Source: JBBIQS01 sp037442205 (GTDB taxonomy: Bacteria; Myxococcota; Myxococcia; Myxococcales; UBA5297). Taken from it: DNA of 64,000 nucleotides. The notes below the pieces were generated by a model. That model made no database searches. It was not told where the DNA came from and worked only from the letters and a program-made list of their open reading frames with translations. Within the stretch, counting starts at the first letter, position 1. Each line of letters starts with the position of its first letter. The translations under genes were made by a program, and so were the position numbers. This document shows, in pieces, positions 37,378 to 45,600 of this stretch. The stretch covers positions 30,701 through 94,700 of the forward strand of contig JBBIQS010000021.1 of the NCBI GenBank assembly GCA_037442205.1, read 5' to 3'.

Positions 37378-37686
37378 ATGTCGACGATGATCACTGAGGA
37401 GTGCATCAACTGCGGCGCGTGCGAGCCCGAGTGCCCGAACAGCGCCATCTCGCAGGGCGACGAGATCTACGTCATCAACCCCGAGCTGTGCAGCGAGTGC
37501 GTCGGGTTCCACGACGAAGAGGCCTGCGCCGCGGTGTGCCCGGTGGACTGCTGCATCCCGGATCCCAACAAGACGGAGACCGAGGAAGCGCTGCTGGCCC
37601 GGGCCAAGAAGATCCACCCGGAGAAGGGCCTGCCGGACCTGGCGGCGCTGCCGGCGTCGCTGTCGCGCTTCCGCAAGGGCAAGTAG
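37378..37686 (+). CDS. YfhL-type 2[4Fe-4S] ferredoxin
   Basis: A 102-residue electron carrier with two cluster motifs: CINCGACEPECPNSAIS, then CSECVGFHDEEACAAVCP with a longer loop between cysteines, as in YfhL-like ferredoxins. The C-terminal tail is about 30 residues long. Start ATG 37378 is preceded by AGGAG (CCAGGAGTCACAGA). It lies 185 bases after cmk and has its own terminator, so it is probably monocistronic. No redox partner gene lies alongside. Confidence 0.9.
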   Translation: MSTMITEECINCGACEPECPNSAISQGDEIYVINPELCSECVGFHDEEACAAVCPVDCCIPDPNKTETEEALLARAKKIHPEKGLPDLAALPASLSRFRKGK

Positions 37687-37708
37687 CTCAGTCGCGGGAA
37701 GGACTTTG

Positions 37709-37747
37709 GAGCGGTCGAGGCCTCGCGCTTCGGCCGCTCTCGCTTTT
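37709..37747 (+). terminator. Rho-independent terminator of the ferredoxin gene
   Basis: A 10-bp stem (GAGCGGTCGA with TCGGCCGCTC, one G-U pair), an 11-base loop, then CTCGCTTTTG with four Ts. It starts 22 bases past the stop. Confidence 0.7.
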
Positions 37748-37776
37748 GCGGGGTACGAGACGGGGGCGAAGGCCCG

Positions 37777-38445
37777 CTACCAGAAGAAGGGGCGAGGGGA
37801 GAGCAACCGGCGCTCCTGCAGGCGACGCTCCGCCTGTCGCCGGTACTTGTCGTCGGAGATGGCGGCCAGCGCCGCGGCGTGGTCCCGGCCGCCGCCCGCC
37901 AGCATCAGCGCCAGATCGCGCAGCAGTGCCGACGGCTTCTGATGGGGCGCGGTCGTGGCGGCAGCCAGCAGCGCGCTGAGGGCCTCGGGCCAGCTCTTCC
38001 CCTTGGAGTGCCAGCCCGCCTGGACGAGCAGGAACAGGGCATCGGCGCGACTCGCCGGATTGGCGATCCGCTTCGAGCGCGCCACCGCCTGGCGAAGAAT
38101 CGCCTCGGCCTCGCGCTGCCGCCCGCGCTCCAACAGCGCCCGAACCGGCCAGGCCGCCGCGGCCGCGGACTGGTACGGCTCCGAGGCCGACTCGGCGGCG
38201 CGGGTGCTCTCCTTGGCCAGCCGCACGGCAGTCTCGTCGTCGGGCGCATACCTCGCCACCCACGCCAGCGCCTGGCATCGCGAGTAGGGGTCGGAGATCG
38301 CTGCCGCGGCTTCGAGCGCCTTCCGATGGTTGGTCTTGGAGAGGTTGCTCGCGAGGTCAGTCTGGCCCACTGGCAATTCCCCTCGAATGGTCGGCGCCCG
38401 ATGCGAGCCCGAGCCGGGCAGTACCAACAGATCGGAGGTGCGCAA
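37777..38445 (-). CDS. Helical-repeat protein of unknown function
   Basis: A 222-residue protein, mostly helical and Ala/Arg-rich, with HEAT/TPR-like pairs: RKALEAAAAISDPYSRCQAL, VRLAKESTRAAESASEPYQS and LRQAVARSKRIANPASRADA. These three stretches look like divergent copies of one 35-45-residue helical unit. No signal peptide or catalytic motif is seen. It is divergent from a lipoprotein gene, with a perfect 12-bp palindrome between. The start ATG 38445 is the only reasonable one. Confidence 0.65.
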   Translation of the reverse strand: MRTSDLLVLPGSGSHRAPTIRGELPVGQTDLASNLSKTNHRKALEAAAAISDPYSRCQALAWVARYAPDDETAVRLAKESTRAAESASEPYQSAAAAAWPVRALLERGRQREAEAILRQAVARSKRIANPASRADALFLLVQAGWHSKGKSWPEALSALLAAATTAPHQKPSALLRDLALMLAGGGRDHAAALAAISDDKYRRQAERRLQERRLLSPRPFFW

Positions 38446-38462
38446 TTCGTGGCAGTGATACC

Positions 38463-38474
38463 ATAGGCGCCTAT
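38463..38474. promoter_or_regulatory. Perfect 12-bp palindrome in a divergent intergenic region
   Basis: ATAGGCGCCTAT lies between genes starting at 38445 (minus) and 38520 (plus). It is AT-flanked and well placed for an operator acting on both. No regulator is known, and a chance palindrome is possible. Confidence 0.35.
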
Positions 38475-38519
38475 CGGGTGCCGCCGATGCGGCACTGGGC
38501 CGGCTACTGGAGGGAGCCG

Positions 38520-40010
38520 ATGAAGCGACTGCTGCTTGCCTTGCCGTTGTTGGCTGGTTTCGCCTGCCTCAACCCGGTGTCAATCGACCCGGCGCCCAAT
38601 TCCGAAATCGCCGCCAGACTCATCGGCAGCGCCGGCGGGACGCTCGACGACGCCAAGGGCGGCCTGCGCATCGAGGTGCCGCCGGGGGCCTTGGATCACC
38701 TGGAGCGGATCACCGTCCAGGAGGACGCGGCGGTGCCGCCCGGGAGCCTGGGGCAGCAGCTCGGTCCGGTCTACCGCCTCGGGCCCAGCGGGCTCACCTT
38801 CGCCAAACCGCTGCTGGTGACCTTCCTCAATCCGGTGGAATCGCCTCTGGCTCGGGTCTATCTCGCCAGCGACGACTTCTCTCAGGTGGAGCTGCTTCCC
38901 GAGAAGCGCAGCTCGGCGGGCGCGCTGCAGGGCGAAGTCGGCCACTTCTCGAAGGTGGGAATCATCCTGCCGCCGTCGCGCGACGCCGGCGAGCAGGAGC
39001 CGGTAGACGCCGGGGCGGCGGTCGTCGATCCCTCGCCGTGCCAAGGGAGTGCGGCGTGTGCCCAAGGCTGCCTGGGCGATTCCAGCAACTGCTCGGCCTG
39101 CGGCGACGTATGCCAGGGCATCTGCGACCGCGGCACTTGCCGGCCGAGTGGCTTCACCCGCGTCCACGTGACGAAGGGAAAGCTGACCCAGGTGTCGGTC
39201 ACTCCCGACGGCCACATCTACGCCCCGGGCTGGGGCCTGTGGGGGAAGGCCCCGGGCGAGTCGGCGTTCAGGCTGCTGGCGTCCCTCTCGACCTACTTCT
39301 ACGGAGTCTGGGCCAACGGCAGCGGAGTGGTGATGGGCACCACCGCCGAGCCTCCCTTCGACCGGGCCACCCTCTGGCGCTCGACCGACTTCGGCGCGAC
39401 CTGGCTCCAGTCCCAGCTTCCCCTCGAGGGCGGCGGCGAGCTCGTCCGGGGAGCCGGTGGCGAGCTGTGGTGCTTCGGCGGCAAGAAGCTCTATCGCTCG
39501 CGCGACCAGGGGGCTAGCTTCACTCCGGTCGCCGCCAACAATCCCGACGAAGACGTCATCTCGGTGTGGATCGCCCCCTTCGGCGAGATCTTCGCCATGG
39601 TCTGGCTGAACCAGGGGGGCTACATCGTCAGCCGGGCCCTGCTCATCAGCGCCGACGGCGGGGCGACCTTCGCGCGGATTCCAGTGGCCAAGGACTACTA
39701 CCTGTTCGGCTCAGCCGCCAACGACGTCTATGCCGTGGCCGACGGCCTCTACCGGCTGGACGTCCAGGGAAGGCTTAGCGCGGTCGCCACCTTTCCGGCG
39801 ACGGCAACCGGGCTTGCCAGGGGCTGGACCAACGGCACTTTCGTCGCCGTCAGCTCGATGTACCCGGGCACCGTCTACCTCAGCCGCGACTCCGGAGTGA
39901 CCTGGCTGGCGGACTACGTGGGCGGCATGCCGCTGGGCATCGACGGCACTTCCGACGCATCGACGGTCGCGGTGGCCGACGTCCTCGGCGACGTCCTCTG
40001 GACGCGCTGA
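38520..40010 (+). CDS. Lipoprotein with ZU5-like domain and BNR/sortilin-like propeller
   Basis: A 496-residue exported protein. The signal peptide ends at LAGFAC (lipobox). A ZU5-like beta domain follows (about 35-150: IGSAGGTLDDAKGGLRIEVP, GPSGLTFAKPLLVTF). A short Cys-rich linker (about 180-210; CQGSAACAQGCLGDSSNCSA) is next. The C-terminal half has BNR/Asp-box-like strands (RSTDFGATW, RSRDQGASF, SADGGATF, SRDSGVTW), suggesting a beta-propeller that binds carbohydrate or protein. GGAGG precedes the ATG. A surface adhesin or binding protein is likely; the ligand is unknown. Confidence 0.8.
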   Translation: MKRLLLALPLLAGFACLNPVSIDPAPNSEIAARLIGSAGGTLDDAKGGLRIEVPPGALDHLERITVQEDAAVPPGSLGQQLGPVYRLGPSGLTFAKPLLVTFLNPVESPLARVYLASDDFSQVELLPEKRSSAGALQGEVGHFSKVGIILPPSRDAGEQEPVDAGAAVVDPSPCQGSAACAQGCLGDSSNCSACGDVCQGICDRGTCRPSGFTRVHVTKGKLTQVSVTPDGHIYAPGWGLWGKAPGESAFRLLASLSTYFYGVWANGSGVVMGTTAEPPFDRATLWRSTDFGATWLQSQLPLEGGGELVRGAGGELWCFGGKKLYRSRDQGASFTPVAANNPDEDVISVWIAPFGEIFAMVWLNQGGYIVSRALLISADGGATFARIPVAKDYYLFGSAANDVYAVADGLYRLDVQGRLSAVATFPATATGLARGWTNGTFVAVSSMYPGTVYLSRDSGVTWLADYVGGMPLGIDGTSDASTVAVADVLGDVLWTR

Positions 40011-40030
40011 CGCGCCGGCAACTGGGCCCG

Positions 40031-40059
40031 CTGGGCAGGGGAGGCCGGCCCCAGCCCAG
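40031..40059 (+). terminator. Hairpin after the ZU5/BNR lipoprotein gene
   Basis: CTGGGCAGGGG pairs with CCCCAGCCCAG (one A-A mismatch) around a 7-base loop, starting 21 bases after the stop. No T-run follows. Confidence 0.5.
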
Positions 40060-40222
40060 TGGACCAGGGAGTCGGAAAAGCCTGGTGTTCTCGGTGGCTT
40101 ATGGTGCTGGCACCCGGCTGACGGGGGGCCTCGCGCTCCCGGAGGCAACATGGAGCGCGCCGCTGCGATAATGAAGGAAGCCGTTTGATCGCCCCACCCA
40201 ACCGACGACCAGAGACGACAAC

Positions 40223-41389
40223 GTGACCATCTCCTCCGTGCGACGCGGCTCCCAGCGAGCGGTTCCCCAGCCGGCGAATCCGTCGCCAGTCCTGAAGCAA
40301 GGCAGCCGGGGCACCGCGGTGCGCGAGCTGCAGCAGCTGCTCAACTCGCAGGGCGCCGGCCTCGACGTCGACGGCGTCTTCGGGCCCAAGGTCCAGGCCG
40401 CGCTCCTCGACTTCCAGCGCGCCAACGGCCTGACCGCCGACGCCGTCGCCGGACCTCAGGTCTGGGCCAAGCTGCGCGGCGGCAGCCCCCAGGTCGTCGG
40501 CCCCGTCGACAGCTTCGATCCCGGCAGCGGCAACACCGCCAGCACCGCGACCGTCACCGTCAGCGATCCTCAGCCGCAGCCAAAGGTTTCCGACGTCCAG
40601 ACCGTCACCGTACAGCAGCTGCTGGCCCAGCAGAACGCCGCCCAGAGGAACGTGGCCCCGCTGGACGTCGTCGCTCGGAGGGACGTCGTCCAGCCGGACG
40701 CCGCCCAGCAGACGACCATCGCCGAGGTCTCCAACGCCCGGGTGACCACTCCCGCGGTGGATCCCGAGGCCGAGCAGCGGCTGGCGATCGCCCGGCGGAT
40801 GGTCCGCGCCGGCGGCAGCGGGACCGATGCCGACGCCGAGGCGGTGGCGCGCTCGCTGCAGTCGATGCCCATCGGCATGCTCCAGGCGGCCGAGAAGTCC
40901 GGGGTCAAGGTGGTGGCCTGCCGCGGCGGGATCACCGACGCCGCCACCGACCTCAAGGGCGTCCAGCCGCGCGGGTGGCCTCCGGGCAGCACCTGGGACA
41001 TCGTCCCGGGCGCCTACCTGCCCGATCGCTCGGAGCTCGTCATCGCCACCGTCGAGGATCCCAACGGCGGGCGCATGGTCCCGCCCACCGGGATGGGCCA
41101 CGGTTCCTTCAACATCGCGGCCCACGAGCTGGCCCACGGCCTGGACGACAAGTCGGCGCTGGCCGGGCACAACTCCGGCGAGGCCGAGTTCGTCGCCGCC
41201 TACAGCGCCGACACCGAATCGCTGCGCGCCCACGACGAGACCTACCTGCTGCAGGAGGGCGCCGCCGGCCGCTCCGAGGCCTTCGCCGAGACCTTCGCCC
41301 GCTACATCAGCAACGATCCGACGCTTCAGGGCGAGCTGCCGGGGATGTATTCGTACTGGCAGCGCGTCCAGGCGCAGAGCAACGGTTGA
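40223..41389 (+). CDS. Peptidoglycan-binding zinc metalloprotease
   Basis: A 388-residue protein. Residues about 22-88 form a PG_binding_1 domain (VLKQGSRGTAVRELQQLLNS, DVDGVFGPKVQAALLDFQ). A Pro/Gln/Val-rich, low-complexity linker (about 90-185) connects to a helical part and a metalloprotease domain with HELAHGLD (His301, Glu302, His305) and a downstream SEAFAETFARY helix likely to supply the third ligand, as in anthrax-lethal-factor-like (ATLF) and related gluzincins. No Sec signal peptide is visible, so export, if any, is by another route, or the N-terminus is misplaced. GTG 40223 is the start; its ribosome binding site is weak. A 71-residue gene follows after 14 bases. Confidence 0.78.
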   Translation: MTISSVRRGSQRAVPQPANPSPVLKQGSRGTAVRELQQLLNSQGAGLDVDGVFGPKVQAALLDFQRANGLTADAVAGPQVWAKLRGGSPQVVGPVDSFDPGSGNTASTATVTVSDPQPQPKVSDVQTVTVQQLLAQQNAAQRNVAPLDVVARRDVVQPDAAQQTTIAEVSNARVTTPAVDPEAEQRLAIARRMVRAGGSGTDADAEAVARSLQSMPIGMLQAAEKSGVKVVACRGGITDAATDLKGVQPRGWPPGSTWDIVPGAYLPDRSELVIATVEDPNGGRMVPPTGMGHGSFNIAAHELAHGLDDKSALAGHNSGEAEFVAAYSADTESLRAHDETYLLQEGAAGRSEAFAETFARYISNDPTLQGELPGMYSYWQRVQAQSNG

Positions 41390-41403
41390 CCAGAGCCCCT
41401 GCC

Positions 41404-41619
41404 ATGACCAGCCAGCCACAGTCCAAGTCCATCGGCAGCGCCCGCATGCTCCCCGACGGCACCATCGTGATGAAGCTGCGGGCCAGCGGCCCCGGCGGCG
41501 CCATCGGCGACGCCCAAGTGACCTATCCCAAGACCCATCCCAACTACCAGGAGGTGCTCAAGCACCTCGGCGGGATGAAGCCCGGCGAGGAGAAGCAGGT
41601 CCCGCCCTGGCCGGGATAG
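41404..41619 (+). CDS. Small protein of unknown function downstream of the metalloprotease
   Basis: A 71-residue soluble protein, MTSQPQSKSIGSARML at the start and KPGEEKQVPPWPG at the end. It has no membrane helix, signal peptide or cysteine. The centre (DGTIVMKLRASGPGGAIGDA) looks like paired beta strands. Its position 14 bases after the metalloprotease gene suggests a shared transcript; an inhibitor or accessory role is possible but not shown. The next gene begins 30 bases later. Confidence 0.55.
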   Translation: MTSQPQSKSIGSARMLPDGTIVMKLRASGPGGAIGDAQVTYPKTHPNYQEVLKHLGGMKPGEEKQVPPWPG

Positions 41620-41649
41620 CCCCTCGGCCGCGGCGAGCTTCGATAGACC

Positions 41650-42672
41650 ATGCGCCCTGCCTGCCTGTTCCTGCTGCTTCTCCCTTCGCTCGCCCGCGCC
41701 GCCGATCCCCTGGCGGCCGCCCACGCCTCCAAGGACTCCGGCCACGTGCTGGTGGTGACCCGCGTCGAGAGCGCGATCGAGAACCTGAACAAGGGCACGG
41801 TGGACGTCTTCTCCACCCGGCGCGAATACCGCTGCCCGACCGGCGAGCTGGTCCTCGAGTCGACCTGCAGCCCGTGCACGATGAAGATCGAGCGCTTCGG
41901 CGAGCGCCCGCCCAACGTCTGGACCTACGAGTCGAGCTGGTCGGCGGACGACGAGGCCTCGCACCGCGAGGCGGCCGAGCAGCTCAAGCACTTCCAGAAG
42001 TACTTCGAGCTCGGCCACGCCAGCGGCTCGGAGAGGGGAGGCCGGCGCTTCACCTTCTACGAGTACACCGGGCGGCTCAAGCCTCCTCCGCCCCCGGCGG
42101 CGGCGGTGCGGGTGCGCTTCTTCGTCGGAGGCAAGGAGGCGACCGCGGCGCTGATCCCGGTGGGGGCCACCGAGGTCGAGGTCGAAGCAAGGGCCCAGAG
42201 CCGCGGCGAAGACGGCGGGCTGGAGGAGATGCCCCAGGCGCAGATCTCCTTCGCCGCCAGCTGCGGCGCCGCCCGCACGCTGGGGGCGGGCCGGGCGATG
42301 CTCTCGATTCCTTCCGGGGTCGAGCGCTGCGCCTTCAAGGCCACCGCCGAGCCCGGCGGGGCGAGCGAGACCGTGGGCGTACGGCGCGAGCTGACTCTGG
42401 AGATCACCTACGAGGGCCAGGCCGCCGACGAGATCGTCCTGGAGGGCACCAACGTGGTCGACCTGGAGTTCGTCGCCGAGGCCAAGGGGGCCAAGGTCGC
42501 CATCGAGCCGGAGTGGAAGGCCGAGGGCGGCGCGCTGGAGGTCGGCAAGGGCGGCGGCAGGGCGCGCTTCCGCCTGGAAAAGGGAGCGGCCAGCGGGGCG
42601 GTCGAACTGCTCGACCGCAAGAGCGGCGCCGCCGACCGGGTCAGCGTGCGCCGCAAGAAGAGCGGGCCGTAG
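41650..42672 (+). CDS. Secreted protein of unknown function
   Basis: A 340-residue protein with signal peptide MRPACLFLLLLPSLARA. A region about 45-130 has cysteines in CPTGELVLESTCSPC and aromatic-rich strands. The remainder (about 145-340) is a string of beta-rich, Ig-like segments (VRVRFFVGGKEATAALIPVG, ELTLEITYEGQAADEIVLEG) and a basic tail. No family is recognised. It follows the small protein by 30 bases on the same strand and converges on the pilY1-like gene. Confidence 0.7.
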   Translation: MRPACLFLLLLPSLARAADPLAAAHASKDSGHVLVVTRVESAIENLNKGTVDVFSTRREYRCPTGELVLESTCSPCTMKIERFGERPPNVWTYESSWSADDEASHREAAEQLKHFQKYFELGHASGSERGGRRFTFYEYTGRLKPPPPPAAAVRVRFFVGGKEATAALIPVGATEVEVEARAQSRGEDGGLEEMPQAQISFAASCGAARTLGAGRAMLSIPSGVERCAFKATAEPGGASETVGVRRELTLEITYEGQAADEIVLEGTNVVDLEFVAEAKGAKVAIEPEWKAEGGALEVGKGGGRARFRLEKGAASGAVELLDRKSGAADRVSVRRKKSGP

Positions 42673-42683
42673 CCCGCCCCCGG

Positions 42684-45600
42684 CTAGAAGGAATCGGGAG
42701 TGCAGTACTCCGGCCCCTGATGGCGGCACAGGTGCAGGGAGCGGGAGACCGGCAGCTCGTAGACCGACTGCAGCCGATCCTGCCCGCCGGTGACGCTGAC
42801 CTCCGTCGCCTGATCCTTGCCCGGCTCCAGCACCAGGGCGCTGTACTTCATCGCTCCCGACTTCGAGATCTGGATCGCGGCCGCCGGCTCGGGAGGCGGC
42901 GCGAGCACCCGGCGCTCCTGGTAGCGGTCCCAGGTGCCGGTGGCGGTGTTGCGGAAGGAGTAGGCGCAGCTCGGAGCGCCGGAGAAGATGTCCGCCTGCG
43001 TGAAGCGGCTCCACGGCGTGAGCTTCACTCCGCAGTCGGTGACGGAGCTCTCCGGCCGCATCGTGTTCCACAGGGCGCAGCTGGCCAGAATCGCCGAGCC
43101 CGACGCCGTCTTGTGCGCGAGCGCGGGGTACTCGAAGAACCAGCCGTTCGATTGCGAAGTCGCCTGGTTGCCGGTGCACTTGCCGGTGAGATCGCAGGTG
43201 GTGGCGGTGACGTCCACCAGATCGCCGGCGGTGGCGTTGGTCGAGGAGCGATCGGTGAGCCGGACGGCGTCGAAGCCGCGCGCGGTCAGCTTGCCGGGGG
43301 CGGTCGCGGCCAGCGTCTCGTCGAAGACCCGGTCCGGGCGCTGCCCGTAGGCCCAGATCCCGTAGTAGCGATTCAGGCCGAGCCCGGTGGTGGAGTGAGC
43401 GAAGTTCAGGTCTCCGAGTTGCATGGCGTTGGAATCCACCCTCAGGCAGCGGAAGTTGCCGCTGGCGTCCTGGCCGCAGTCGACCTGCGCCGGGCGCAAG
43501 TCTCCGTAGCTGACGCCACCGGGGCAGGTGCTCACGGCGCTGGCGGTGAGGCGCGCCGTGACCGCTGCGGTGCCCGGCGCGCCACAGGAGGAGAGGCTGG
43601 TCCCGCTCGACTGAAGATCGCCGCTGCGCAGGGCGCCGCTCTCCCACTGGGTGGACGACTGGGACAGGCTCAAGGTGCGCTTGGAGATGCTGTAGCTGGT
43701 CTGCACGTGGCCGCAGCCGTACTTGGCGCAGACCACCGGGTTGTCGTAGCGGCAGACTCCCGCCTCCTCGTCGAGCACCGAGTAGCGGTTGCCGGTGCCA
43801 AGGTAGGCGTGCAGCGACTTGTCGTCGGGGAAGATCGCCGTCGAGGCGAGGAAGTGGAACGGCCACTCGCTCTTGGCCGACTTGGTGACGCTCCCCTCGG
43901 CGTCGTCGCCCCCGGAGGTGCCGCTGAGCCCGGCGCGGTTCTGCTCGAAGGTGCGCGCCGCGCTCCAGTTGCCGATCAGCTTGTGGCCGCTGTCGAAGAC
44001 TCCGGGCTTGAAGAAGCGGGCCAGCCACAGCTGGCCGCCGGTGTCGCCCACCACCGCGGTATCGAAGTAGCCGTCCTGTTGCGGCGTATCGTTCGACCCG
44101 TAGTCGACCAGCGCCACCGGGGCCACGATGCTGTGCGTCAGGTTTCGCCGCGAGGCCTGCTGCTCGGTCGAGACGACGTGCGACTCCTCCTCGTGGTGCT
44201 CTTCGGCGTCCTCGCCCATTCCGGATTCGCCTGAGCCTTCGGTCTCGTGGGCGGCCTTGTCCCACTTCCACCACAGGTTGTCGTGCCGCCCGTTCACCAG
44301 GCCGCTCCAGGCGTCGACCATGTAGATGCCGCGCCCCTTCTCCATCCCCGGCGACCAGCCGCCGGAGAGCATCACCATCCAGCGCTCGAGGGTCTGGGTG
44401 CCGTAGTTCTCCTGCCCGGGCTGCGACAGGCTGCTGGCGTCGAGCAGCACCGGTCCGATCGGCGGAGGCTTGGGCCCCAGGGCATAGAGCGTCTTGCCGA
44501 AGAGCGAGGCCTCCTCAGTGCAGGGCTGCGGGTACATCCAGCGGAAGCCGGGGGCCAGCGGGGCTCCGTTGGCGTCGTAGAGCATCTCCAGGGCGAAGTA
44601 GTGGGTGCCGCCGCGCCCTTCGGCGACCACCGCCAGGGTGTGGTACTCGCCGCGCTCCTTGGTACCCACCGAGCCGGTCGGCTCGTCGGCCCACACGTCG
44701 CGGACCATGAGGTCGCCGTCGACGAAGAAGGTGTGGCCCTTGGCCAGCAGGGCCAGGCGCGCCAGCTGGTCGGGCGGGATGAACGCCCAGGCCTCGTCGC
44801 CGGTGCCGGTGTCGTAGCTGATGGTGGAGAGGCCGTTGGCGTCGCAGCTCTCGGTGGCCGCCGAGTCGGCGAAGGCGTGGAGCATCCCGTCGTTGGCCCC
44901 CACCAGCACCAGCTTGGTGCGCTTGCGTTGCGACCAGGCCCAGGAGTCGTAGGCGTCGCGGGTCACCGGGCTGTTCTTGCAGTCGGTCTCGTCGTACTTG
45001 GCCAGCGGGGTCGCGGTGGCCGGCGAGCCGCCGGGGGCCTCGAACAGGGTCAGCAGACACTGGTTGTGCAGCCCGAAGCGGCAGATGAACTTGTCCACCG
45101 GCGGGTCGACCACCACCGGCGAGGAGTGAAAGATGTCCCCCAGGACCGAGAGGCGGGTCTCGTCGCGGTCGAGGTCGTTGTCGTCGTCGGCCAGGTCGCG
45201 GCCGCGCAGGTATTCGATCAGCAGCTTGGCGCAGTTGATCCGCCCGGTGTCCACCAGCGGGTCGAGGTCGTAGCCGGTGATGCTCTTGGCGTCGAACACC
45301 GACAGGCCCAGGCCGGAGAGGATCTGTCCCTCCTGGCCGCCCAGGGTTCCGCTGGGACAGCGGTCGGTGCCCTTGAGGCCCAGGTAGTCCACCAGCAGGG
45401 CGGCGTTGTCGGTGGTGAACTCGACCAGCGGGTCGTGGTGAGTGAGCGCCCCGTCCTTGGCCCCGGTCGGGCCGCTGCTGTCGAGCACGGTATAGATCTT
45501 CCGGGACGCCCAGCCGTTGGCGAGCAGGCGGGTGCGCGCCTCCCAGAACGGAACCGCGGCGGTGATCGACCCCTTCTTGACGAAGCGGCCGTCGATGTCC

